Assembly (NCBI GenBank): GCA_014529385.2
Contig: CM043959.1
Coordinates: 46,765,928-46,829,927 of the forward strand
DNA from: Adiantum capillus-veneris
Lineage: Eukaryota > Streptophyta > Polypodiopsida > Polypodiales > Pteridaceae
Direction: 5' to 3'
Length of the DNA stretch: 64,000 nt
The notes under the pieces were generated by a model, which had not been told where the DNA came from, made no database searches, and saw only the letters and a list, made by a program, of their open reading frames with translations. The translations under genes and the position numbers were made by a program. Positions 37,201 to 46,469 of the stretch are shown one piece after another. The number at the start of each line of letters is the position of its first letter. Position 1 is the first letter of the stretch.

Positions 37201-38629
37201 AACAAAGAAAAATGTTAGGTATACGTGGTCTGCTAAAGAGAACAATGCTTTCGAAAAGCTTAAAGAAAAGCTTATCTCTCAACCTGTGCTTACACTACCG
37301 GATCTCTCAAAACCATTTGAGGTCCAATGTGATGCTTGTGGTGATTGCCTTGGGGCTGTTCTGCTCCAAGAAGGGCACGCCATAGGCTATGAGAGTCGAA
37401 GGCTCGACCCTGTTGAGCAAGCTCTAGGCATATACGAAAAAGAACTCCTTGCAGTTCTACATGCCTTAGACTCATGGAAGCACTATTTATTGGGGACTCC
37501 TTTCATTCTGCGAACGGATCACCAAAGTCTTAAGTGCTTCATGACGCAGACCAAGCTTTTCGACAAACAAATGAGGTGGGCAAATTTCCTTTCGCAATTT
37601 CATTTTCATATTGCTCACATTGCTGGCAAGCATAATCAAGTAGCCGATGCCCTCTCAAGACGACCGAGAGTGAATGCGGTTTCCATAGCAACTCACAATG
37701 ATCTATCTTCAATGATAGATGAGTATGCTATTGATCCCGATTTTAGAGATGTGATTTCAGCCCTTGCATTAGGGAAGAAAGAAGAACCATTTACTTTACA
37801 AGATGGTTATCTTCTCTATGGCAATAGACTATGCGTTACTAACTCACTACGTGAGAAAGTAATGTATGAATCTCATGCTCCCCCATATGCGGGGCATAGA
37901 GGGATTCAGTCTACCCTAAAGGGAATTGAAACATATTTCTATTGGCCTACCATGAAAGTGAACATACACGAGTATGTTTCCAAATGTGTGGTATGTCAAA
38001 AGAAAAAATTTGATAGAGGGAAGCAACTTGGATTGCTTCAACCCTTGCCAATCCCTAATTCACCGTGGGAGAGCATATCCATGGATTTTATCTTTGGATT
38101 GCCTAAGTCTATCCATGGGAATACGGGAATATGGACGATAGTAGACAGGTTCAGTAAACAAGCTCATTTTATACCTGTCAAAAAGACTATCAAAGCCCAT
38201 CAAATGTCAACCCTCTTCATTTCACAAATTTTCAAGTACCATGGCTTGCCAATGTCCATAGTGTCGGATAGAGATCCTAGAATGACCAGTAATTTCTGGA
38301 AGGGTCTCTTTGAGAATTTAGGAACAAGGCTAAACTTCTCTTCGGCCTATCATCCACAAACTGATGGCCAAAGTGAAATAGCTAACCTAACCATTCTTGA
38401 TCTACTAAAAGCCTATGTAACGGAAGTAGATCAAAGATCCCAATGGGAGAAGTACTTACCCTTAGTAGAGTATGCTTACAATAACACTGTACATACTTCC
38501 ACAGGAAAAGCACCTTTCGAGGTAATTGAGGGAAGATCAAAAAGTCCCTTGCTACTTAAGGTACATGGGAAGATCTTCGCTGCAGCCCGAGTCTTACAAA
38601 GGAGAGCCACCTCAAGAACCAACTATTGA
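34214..38629 (+). CDS. Gag-Pol polyprotein (one stop in gag, 3' end truncated)
   Basis: One frame runs from ATG 34214 to 38629, broken by a single TAA at 34829-34831 (codon 206). The first part is a basic, Ser-rich N-terminus with an internal 31-codon duplication. After the stop come a Gag domain (about 34990-35480, with SARQWWSSL), a CCHC knuckle CFKCGEQGHAYRAC (about 35660-35701), a protease with FDPGSTHNFIS (DPG in place of the usual DSG), RT with FGLTNAPATFNRLM and the catalytic FFDD near 36884-36895, RNase H with VQCDACGD and LRTDHQSL, an integrase zinc finger (H-H at 37873-37900, CVVCQ near 37985), and the DDE core (MDF 38083, SDRDPR 38264, DGQSEI 38370). The frame then ends abnormally: the GPY/F module is deleted. 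It could not produce a normal integrase. Confidence 0.93.
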
Positions 38630-38840
38630 AGATCCACCGGAGATCGAGGACCACGAGGAGGTGCTGCAGCCCGAGTCCATTCTCCGACATGAAGACAAGG
38701 TATTAAGAGGCGGTAAGACTATCCGACGATATCTTATTAAGTTTAAGAATTATCCTTTTGAAGATGCTAGATGGATGCAAGGCATACAATTAAAGGATAA
38801 CCTAAACCTTGTCAATGCTTACAATGCTTCCCAAGAGTAA
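38590..38840 (+). pseudogene. Chromodomain end of pol, out of frame after deletion
   Basis: In another frame than gag-pol this stretch reads YKGEPPQEPTIEDPPE and then PESILRHEDKV with YLIKFKNYPFEDARW, a chromodomain of the kind chromoviruses use to choose insertion sites by reading histone marks. It ends at TAA 38838-38840. The 15-bp string GCTGCAGCCCGAGTC occurs at the deletion junction (about 38580-38594) and again at about 38663-38677, pointing to a template switch or microhomology deletion. Confidence 0.85.
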
Positions 38841-39184
38841 GCAAATGTACAAAATGTTAAAAATGAACAAAAAATTTTGTCTTATAAGACTCTCTTTTTC
38901 TTTATTTATGCACAAAAATGAAGTAGTATGCATGCTTAGATCAAGTTTGCGGAGACGACGTCTCCCGAACACCAAGTAGAGCTTGTCACTCTACTATGGA
39001 AGACTGATAGGACTAATGTGCAGACATGCTTGCGGCAGCCTCAGGCTCTCAAGCGCCAAATGGACTAGTCATCCATTATGGAATGATGTCGTAGGGTAAC
39101 ATAGGGATCCTCTACCCGCTAAAGAAAAGGACTCATGCATATGCTTTATCTTCTCTACACCATAGTCGAGGACGACTATGATTT
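38841..39184. other. 3' untranslated region of the LTR element
   Basis: This is non-coding sequence between the end of pol and the polypurine tract. No further reading frame with a known domain is present. Confidence 0.6.
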
Positions 39185-39197
39185 CAAGAGAGAGGTA
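39185..39197 (+). promoter_or_regulatory. Polypurine tract
   Basis: AAGAGAGAGGTAA directly precedes the 3' LTR at 39199, the expected position for the primer of plus-strand DNA synthesis. Confidence 0.85.
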
Positions 39198-39198
39198 A

Positions 39199-40793
39199 TG
39201 TCATAATAATCAATATCTAATTCTCCTAAATGATTTTCTCATATTAAACTGATCATTTAATGTGGGGAAGTGCCAAGGGAGAAAAAGCTAGAATATTGGT
39301 TAAGCTAGCAGACCGGCCACAGTAGGGATCCAAAGGAGGGAAAATAGGGATCCAAAGGGGGGGCCATCTGCAAAAGAGCCATGTGAAACAATGGGCCAAA
39401 AAGACCCTAAGGTTCAGCCCATTAAGACTTCCAAAATGCTAAGGTTCCAAAATTCAAAGGTTGTGTCCAAAGGTCAACCCTAGGGAAAATTGGATGCTTA
39501 GTGTGTGCCCTAAAAAGTCTTTGCACATCCCTACATGGGAGGGGGCGAGCCCCAAAGCTAGGGGATGAGAGAGAAAGCCACACACACACACACACAGGCT
39601 CCCTTTACACAAAGGGAATGAGGGACACATGTCAGCTCCCTAGGCCAAATGCCCACAAGGTGTGCCCAATTCCTATTGGAAGACCCTTGAAGTGGACCAA
39701 TGAGAATTAAGCTAGAGTAAATCTAGTTTAATTAATTTAAAAACATTTAATAAAAGAAACCAATGAGAATTAAGTCTCCTAGAAGACTATTGGGCAGTCT
39801 CCCCAGGGGTCCAATGAGCATTCAGGAGCCCCATGGCTTGCCTGATTCCTATTGGCCAGGAGGCAAAGGGGTCCAATGAGAGTTTAGTTTAATTATTTAA
39901 TTACCTAAAGCTCTCACAAAAGGGGAAAGGGGGACACATGTCAGAAGGCTATCACTTATGCTGCTTAATTCCTATTGGCTTGACCTGGGGAGGTCCAATG
40001 AGGCAAAAGGCAGACCTAATTAGCAGCTAGGGCTCGCCCAAGAGAGAGGGGGGGCTGATTTTTGCTTGGCATTGACACACACACACTCACACTTGACCAT
40101 GTGTGAAGGAAGAATACTCTATCTCCTCCCAAGCTTTAATGGAGAGCTCATCATCTACTCCAAGCTTGTGAGATAGAAGCCTACATCAACACTCTCTTGG
40201 CATATGGATGCAAATCCAACCAAGAGCCAAGCTTCAATGCATGCTCATCTTCTCTACCAAGCTAATTACTAAGCTAAGCTATGCTAATATGAGTGATTAT
40301 GTGAGGAGATGTACATCTTTCTCGTAAGATACTTCTTTTTCTTCTCAATCTACTCTCATACCCTGCTAGCTCTTACCATCTTCGAAGGTGTGTGAGGTCT
40401 TGGGTCTGAGAACGGGGATAATTCAAGTTGTGTTTGATTAAGTGTTTTGCTTGGTGTATGAAGCTTCCATCTTCATTGCACTAGCTAGTCTTGAAGGAAC
40501 ACAAAGAATTGTATTGTACAATGTCTCTCTTGATGGGAGAAACCATAATACAAAGCCTTTTGGAGGGGGGACCGGCTCCATGCAAATCCGGTCCTCAACT
40601 GTTGTCAATAGCTTAATTGCTCTCTCTCTTTTGAAAGTATTGTCGATGCTATCTAACTAGGTGTTATGCTTTTTGTTGCTCTCTCCACCCAAGCACTCTT
40701 GTAATTCTCATTAGGAATCTATTCTAATGAAATGCCCACTATATTCATGCTAATTTCCGCTACACATAAGATTTTAGGCCATTAAATGTTACA
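39199..40793 (+). repeat. 3' LTR
   Basis: This 1595-bp repeat is nearly identical to 32204-33796. The differences I noticed are T at 40374 (C at 33377) and one extra CA unit in the tract at 39579-39596. Confidence 0.97.
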
Positions 40794-43558
40794 TATCATG
40801 GGCATTTCAAGTGGTGAGAAAGGATACCATTGAAAATATAACCTTATAGGTTGCACAAGTGGTGGACCTTAACACATAGTTCTTCTTAATATAATTACAT
40901 AGAGTGTATAAGTGGTGAATCTTGAGACCAAACCACTCGTGCTACTAGGGATAATAGGTTGGACAAGTGGTGGACCTTGAATGTAAACCCCTCATGTACA
41001 AAATTATGGGTTTAGGGTATTTCAATGGAGCCTAGCTTGGAGACATGGTGGAGATTGCTTCTCTCAATGTTTCAATGGAACCTATCTTGGAGAAATAGTG
41101 GAGCATCCTTCTCTCCATGTTTCAATGGAGCCTATCTTGGACAAGTGGTGGACCTTTGCTTCTCTCTATGTTTCAATAGAGTTAGCTTGGACAAGTGGTG
41201 GGTCTTGGAACAAAACCCCTTTGTAAAACATAGCATGGACATTACAAGTGATGAGGAAAAATATCATTCAAGATAAAACCTTATAGGTTGGAAAAGTGCT
41301 GATGGACCTTGACAAGTGGTGAAGGATACCATTTAAGATATACCCTTATAGGTTGGACAAGTGGTGGACCTTAACACCCAGTTATTCTTGATATAATGAC
41401 ATAGAGTGGATAAGTGGTAAATCTTAAGACCAAACCACTCATGCTACTAGGTATAATACGTTAGAGAAGTGGTAGACCTTGAACGTAAACACCCTATGTA
41501 CAAAATATCATGGTTTTAGGGTGTTTCAATGGAGCCTAGCATCTTGGAGACATGGTAGATCTTGATTCTTTCCATGTTTGAATGGCACCTATCTTGGAAA
41601 AATGATGGAGGTTACTTTTCTCCATGCTTCAACGGAGCCTAGATTTGACAAGTGGTGAACCTTTTCTTCTCTCTATGTTTGAATAGAGTTAGCTTGGACA
41701 AGTGGTGGACCTTTGCTTCTCTCTATGTTTGAATAGAGTTAGCTTGGACAAGTGGTGGAACTTGGAATGAAACCCCCATGTAAAACATATCATGGGCATT
41801 TCAAGTGGTGAGAAAGGATACCATTTAAGATATAACCTTATAGGTTGGACAAGTGGTGGACCTTAATACATAGTTCTTCTTAATATAATGACATAGAGTG
41901 TACAAGTGGTGTATCTTGAGACCAAACCACTCGTGCTGCTAGGGATAATAGGTTAGACAAGTGGTGGGCTTTGAAATAAAACCCCCCATGTACAAAATAA
42001 AATGGGTTTAGGGTACTTAAATGGATCCTAGCTTGGAGATATGGTGGAGCTTGCTTCTCTCCATTTTTCAATGAAGCCTATCTTGGAGAAATGGTGGAGC
42101 ATCCTTCTCTCCATGTTTCAATATAGCCTAGTTGAACAAGTGGTGGACCTTTGGTTCTCTCTATGTTTCAATTGAGTTAGCTTGGACAAGTGGCGGACAT
42201 TGAAACAAAACTCCGATGTAAAACATATTATGGGCATTTCAAGTGGTGAGAAAGGATACCATTTAAGATATAACCTTATAGGTTGGACAAGTGGTGGACC
42301 TTAACACATTGTTCTTCTTAATATAATGACATAGAGTGTACAAGTGGTGAATCTTGAAACCAAACCACTCATGCTACTAGGGATAATAGGTTAAACAAGT
42401 GGTGGGCCTTGAAATAAAACCCCCTAGAGTGTTTCAATGGAGCCTAGCTTGGAAACATAGTAAAGCTTGCTTCTCTCCATGTTTCAATGCAGCCTATCTT
42501 GGATAAATGGTGGTGCATCATTCTCTCCATGTTTCAATGGAGCCTAGCTTGGACAAGTGGTGGACCTTGATTTCTCTCTATGTTTGAATAGAGTTATCTT
42601 GGAAAAGTGGTGGACCTTGGAACAAAACCCCCATGTGAAACATATCATGGGCATTACAAGTGGTGAGAAAAAATACCATTCAATATATAACCTTATAGGT
42701 TGGACATGTGGTGGACCTTAACACCCAATTATTCTTAACATAATGACATAGAGTGGATAAGTGGTGAACTTGGGACCAAACCTACTAGGAAAAATAGGTT
42801 GGACAAGTGGTGGACCTTGAATGTAAACCCCCCATGTACAAAATATCACTCATGCTACTAGAAAAGATTTGGTATTAAGGTCCATGTTTCAATGCAGCAT
42901 AGCTTGGAAAAGTGGTGGACCTTTGTTTCTCTCTATGTTTCAATAGATTTTGCTTAAACAAGTGGTGGACCTTGGAACAAAACCCCCATGTAAATCATGT
43001 CATGGACATTACAAGTGGTGAGAAAAAATACAATTCAAGCTATAACATTATAGGTTGGACAAGTGGTGGACCTTAACACTAGATTCCTCTTAATATAATG
43101 ACATAGTGTGGACAAGTGGTGAATCATGAGACCAAACCTACTAGGGATAATAGGTTGGACAAGTGATGAACCTTGAATGTAAACCCCCCATGTACAAAAT
43201 ATTATGGGTATTGGGTATTTCAATGGAGCCTAGCAACTTGGAGACATGGTGGAGCTTATTTTTCTCCATGTTTCAATGGAGCCTATCTAGGAGAAACAGT
43301 GGAGGTTCCTTCTCTCCATGTTTCAATGAGCCTAGCTTGGACAAGTGGTGGACCTTTCTTTCTCTATATGTTTTAATAGAGTTAGCTTGGACAAGTGGTG
43401 GACCTTGGAATGAAACCCCCATGTAAAACATATCATGGGCATTTCAAGTGGTGAGAAAGGATACCATTTAAAATATAACCTTTTAGGTTGGACAAGTGGT
43501 GGACCTTAACACATAGTTCTTCTTAATATAATGACATAGAGTGTACAAGTGGTGAATC
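40794..43558. repeat. Satellite higher-order array, continuation
   Basis: This is the rest of the third 2.63-kb unit (to about 42374) and a partial fourth unit (42375-43558). Sequence at 40799 matches unit 1 at about 26935, the position expected after excising the LTR element. The array ends abruptly in GTGGTGAATCC before the gene block. Confidence 0.92.
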
Positions 43559-43645
43559 CCCACTTGTCTTACCTAAAGACCAATGTGAGACATGGGAGCA
43601 AGAAATCCATCCGATATTGTTTTAAGGACTATTACATAGACAATC

Positions 43646-43735
43646 AATAACTTAAGTAAAGCAAAAAGACTTGGATCTTTCACAATTAATAACTTAAGTA
43701 AAGCCAAAAAGACTTGGATCTTTGACAATTTTTTT
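43646..43735. repeat. 42-bp tandem duplication
   Basis: AATAACTTAAGTAAAGC-type units begin at 43646 and 43688 with only a few differences. They lie just beyond the 3' end of the FCP1-like gene. Confidence 0.85.
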
Positions 43736-43858
43736 CAAACTAAAAAAGCACAATCTCATGCTAACAAAACTATAAATCACAATTGAAAGTTTTGAACAAG
43801 AAAAAGATCAGCAATCTTAATAAGAAGGATACTTTTCATTTCATTTGATGATTACAAA

Positions 43859-43981
43859 CTAAAAGAAAGTCTCTGAAGAAATTGATAAACAAAAAATGTA
43901 GGTGACTGCTTCATTATTTTGAGCAAAAATATCAAAATCTCTATTGATTGAGCTCCATCTAGTAGTATCCTTTGTAAGATC
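43859..43981 (-). CDS. Possible last exon of FCP1-like gene
   Basis: A strong acceptor (minus-strand TCCTTCCTGCAG, exon from about 43981) is preceded by a matching donor at the end of the 44076 exon (..CCCTAAG/GTACTA, near 44077). The exon therefore probably belongs to the same transcript. The upstream stop TAA lies just before the donor, so this may be only 3' UTR. If translated in the phase set by that donor, it ends after a few codons. Confidence 0.4.
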   Translation of the reverse strand, partial: DLTKDTTRWSSINRDFDIFAQNNEAVTYIFCLSISSETFF

Positions 43982-44075
43982 CTGCAGGAAGGAATAAAAA
44001 GAAAGATTTGTTAGATACCATGCACATGAGTGTTCAAGCATGTGTATCAAGAATATATGACATGTCACTAGTACC

Positions 44076-45274
44076 TTAGGGTTGGTTTCTATCCAGCCTT
44101 AGAAGATTGTTCTCAGCTTTCACCTTATTTATATAAGCCTTTGCTGTGGTTGCCTTCAAAACTCCTTTTGTGTTACAACCCAATTGCCTAGCTAAAGTGG
44201 TCAACTGTGACGCCTTCATGCTTTCAATGGGTGTACGCTCCTCTGCCAAGATCTCTTGTATTTGGGCTCTTCTCATTTCATTGCGGTGGCTTGTGTCACT
44301 TGCATCTTCAATGATAGTTTCATCTCTGTCGCCTTTTGCAGGTGGTATTCTTCTTGTAAAGAACACCTTAGCTGACCAAACATCATTTTTCTGCTTCCAA
44401 TACTCCATGATTTGTTTGTATTCACTATCATTTGTCACTATAGGTTGTACATAACGATTAGAAGCAATTAAATCACGCACATCCCTTCTCTCATCAAGTT
44501 GAATCAAGTATGGCAGTAGCTCCTCCAAGAGCATATTGTCAACCATCTTCTCAGCATCAAATTGTGGTGGAAAAATGCAATTGTTTGCTGGTGAAATACA
44601 TCCCTTGTAAGGAGAGTCATCAATAAGCACTGTTCTTTGTGGATCACATTCAAACCACATGGCAATTTTGGCTAGAGGCTTGAACATTGCCTCAACGTTT
44701 GGATTGTCGGGTCTAAACAATTTTTGATTTTGAGCGGTGTAGAAAACATCTTGTGACCAAATTGCAAAGAAAGGCAATGTATCCTCAGCTAAGTTGTTTA
44801 GTGCTGCAAGGATTTGATACACATTATTCCTAGTAGCTGTCGACCAAATTGCAACATTAAACCTCTGTAAAATAGTCTTCAAGAATTGGATGCAACCTGG
44901 CCTGAGTATAATATATCTTTTTGAATCCATTTGCACTGAGTTGTGGTGTGAGGATGGTTGAGTGGAACGTTTCAACAATAGACCATTTAAATCCAATATA
45001 ATTGTAAGCATGGATTTCTCAACATCTACGCTACATGACGTAGTACCAATTGGCAATAGCTCGTGAGTGGAATTTTCAGTCTCTTTTGATGTATGTTGCA
45101 TTTTTGAAGCATCGATTTCTTGGTTCTCATTATTGGAAGCTTGCTCAAGTTGCACAACACTATACTCTATTATAGAAATATCATCCATCTTGGGCACTTT
45201 AGAAACCATAGAATCTATGGATTCTATAGTTGTTGACTGAACCATAGGAGCATTATCCATCCCAGATTGTGAAT
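44076..45274 (-). CDS. FCP1-like HAD phosphatase with SAP-like tail (copy 2)
   Basis: This exon encodes about 399 residues and starts at an acceptor (minus-strand TTTTCTTAG before ATTCACAATC, exon start 45274, one base of the first codon supplied by an upstream exon). After an acidic, low-complexity N-terminus it carries a plant-type FCP1 homology domain: IILDLNGLLLKR (motif I, with Asn at the second catalytic position), FNVAIWSTATRNNVYQI, and RTVLIDDSPYKG (motif III, intact). The DLNGLL variant is known from a plant group of FCP1-like proteins. Near the C-terminus, ESMKASQLTTLARQLGCNTKG resembles a SAP-type DNA-binding helix pair; this is tentative. A TAA ends the frame just before a splice donor. 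An ATG for MDNAP lies at about 45260, so it could also start here. Confidence 0.8.
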
Positions 45275-45912
45275 CTAAGAAAACACACACACAAATGGTA
45301 TCTCAAAACCACTAGAATTTTATTCACCATATTTATAAGTAGAACTCCTAGTAAGAAATTTATTTAAGGTAAAGTCGTTGTTAGAATCCTTGCAACCATT
45401 TTCAACATTCGTACACAAAACACCACTTGTCTAAAATACAATCTACTAACTCAACATTTTCCATCCTACACTTTATTAAATATGAGTACTTAAAGTGAAA
45501 ACTAAAAGCCACCCTTGTTGAGGAAACATGGATACAAGGTCCACCAAATGTCAAACCTAGACTACAAGCAAACAATTAGAGATTTGGCTTAGATTTGGAT
45601 TCAAAGGCCACCACTTATTCAAGTAAGATAACTCCACTTGTTTAAGACAGTAATGTTTGAAGCCCCACCACTTGTCCAGCCTAGACACTGATTAAATTTT
45701 GGTAAGATTTATCACAAATCTAGAGTAGAATCAAGATTCTATGGCCAAGGTAGTCAAATAAGTTAGACAACACACAAAGCATAAGAGCACTCTAGATTCT
45801 CGTTGAGCATAAACTAAACAATAATCAAATGTTATATTCACTTGAGATTTCATCCATGAAAAATGAAAATGATGCATGTACTTGAGATTTCCATGTACAA
45901 TACTTTACAATG
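45275..45912. other. Intron or spacer between FCP1-like and SET exons
   Basis: The sequence contains a few degenerate satellite cores (for example near 45675 CCACCACTTGTCCAGCC) and a donor-like GTAAAG just after the SET stop codon. It could be an intergenic spacer, or an intron of one long transcript. Confidence 0.4.
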
Positions 45913-46469
45913 TCATGTAAAGTTATAGTCAGCAAACAACTCTTCTCCTGCTTCAACTTGACAAATAGTCTCAATGCATACATGGCCATATTCTTCTGGC
46001 TTGATGTGTGAAGAGGTGCATTTATGCCAAGGTGGAAAATTTGGATCAAATGTATAGCATACGTTGGGACAGAAATTTGTACTGTGAGAACTATTTATAT
46101 AGCCCGACACGTTTCCTTCTTCTACACAACCAATAATGTATGATTGATCTTCCTCTTCTTCTATGTTTGGATCCTCTAGAAGAGAATATTTATAAGCTCT
46201 TGGAAATATTTTGCATATCTTTTTCCAGTTTTGAAATCTATACTTATGCCCTCGATAGTTTAGAATAGTCAAACCACTTTCCAGGGTAGGATGCACAAAT
46301 AGCCCATAACCAGCTCCTTCAATACATGAAAGTCGCACTTCAAAATCCACACAGTTAATATGGAAAATTACATCTTTGGGAATAGGAAAAGTTGGTGTCC
46401 CAAAAGGATCTTCATGCCAATCATAGTGTGAAATACATCTAGTTTTTATATCACTTAACTCCTTTGTGT
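45913..46469 (-). CDS. SET-domain exon (last exon of ParB-like/SET gene)
   Basis: The exon starts at an acceptor (minus-strand ATTTTTGCAG, exon from 46469) and ends at TGA 45913-45915. It reads ISHYDWHEDPFGTP, then a SET domain: VRLSCIEGAGYGLFVHPTL (GYG motif), GYINSSHSTNFCPNV (in place of the usual N-H-S-C-x-P-N) and VEAGEELFADYNFT (catalytic Tyr region). SET proteins methylate lysines, often on histones, using S-adenosylmethionine. The HSC core is altered (SHSTNFC), so activity is uncertain. The exon phase (two bases, then codons) matches exactly the single base left at the end of the exon at 49059, which supports joining it to the ParB-like exons. Confidence 0.75.

Larger units (their letters stand above)
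32204..40793 (+). mobile_element. Young Ty3/gypsy chromodomain LTR retrotransposon
   Basis: This is an 8590-bp element bounded by a perfect 5-bp target duplication TATCA (32199-32203 and 40794-40798). It has LTRs starting TGTCATAA and ending GTTACA, a tRNA-iMet primer site directly after the 5' LTR, and a purine tract before the 3' LTR. The internal region encodes gag-pol on the plus strand with a C-terminal chromodomain, so it belongs to the chromoviruses. It interrupts the third copy of the 2.63-kb satellite unit exactly. On reading the LTRs I found one substitution (C33377/T40374) and one CA-unit difference. It is recent but defective: there is a stop in gag, and the integrase C-terminus is deleted. 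Confidence 0.97.

Noticed and set aside
43859-44068. Separate small gene at the end of the FCP1-like locus
   Set aside because: A strong acceptor and the preceding donor indicate a terminal exon or 3' UTR of the FCP1-like transcript.
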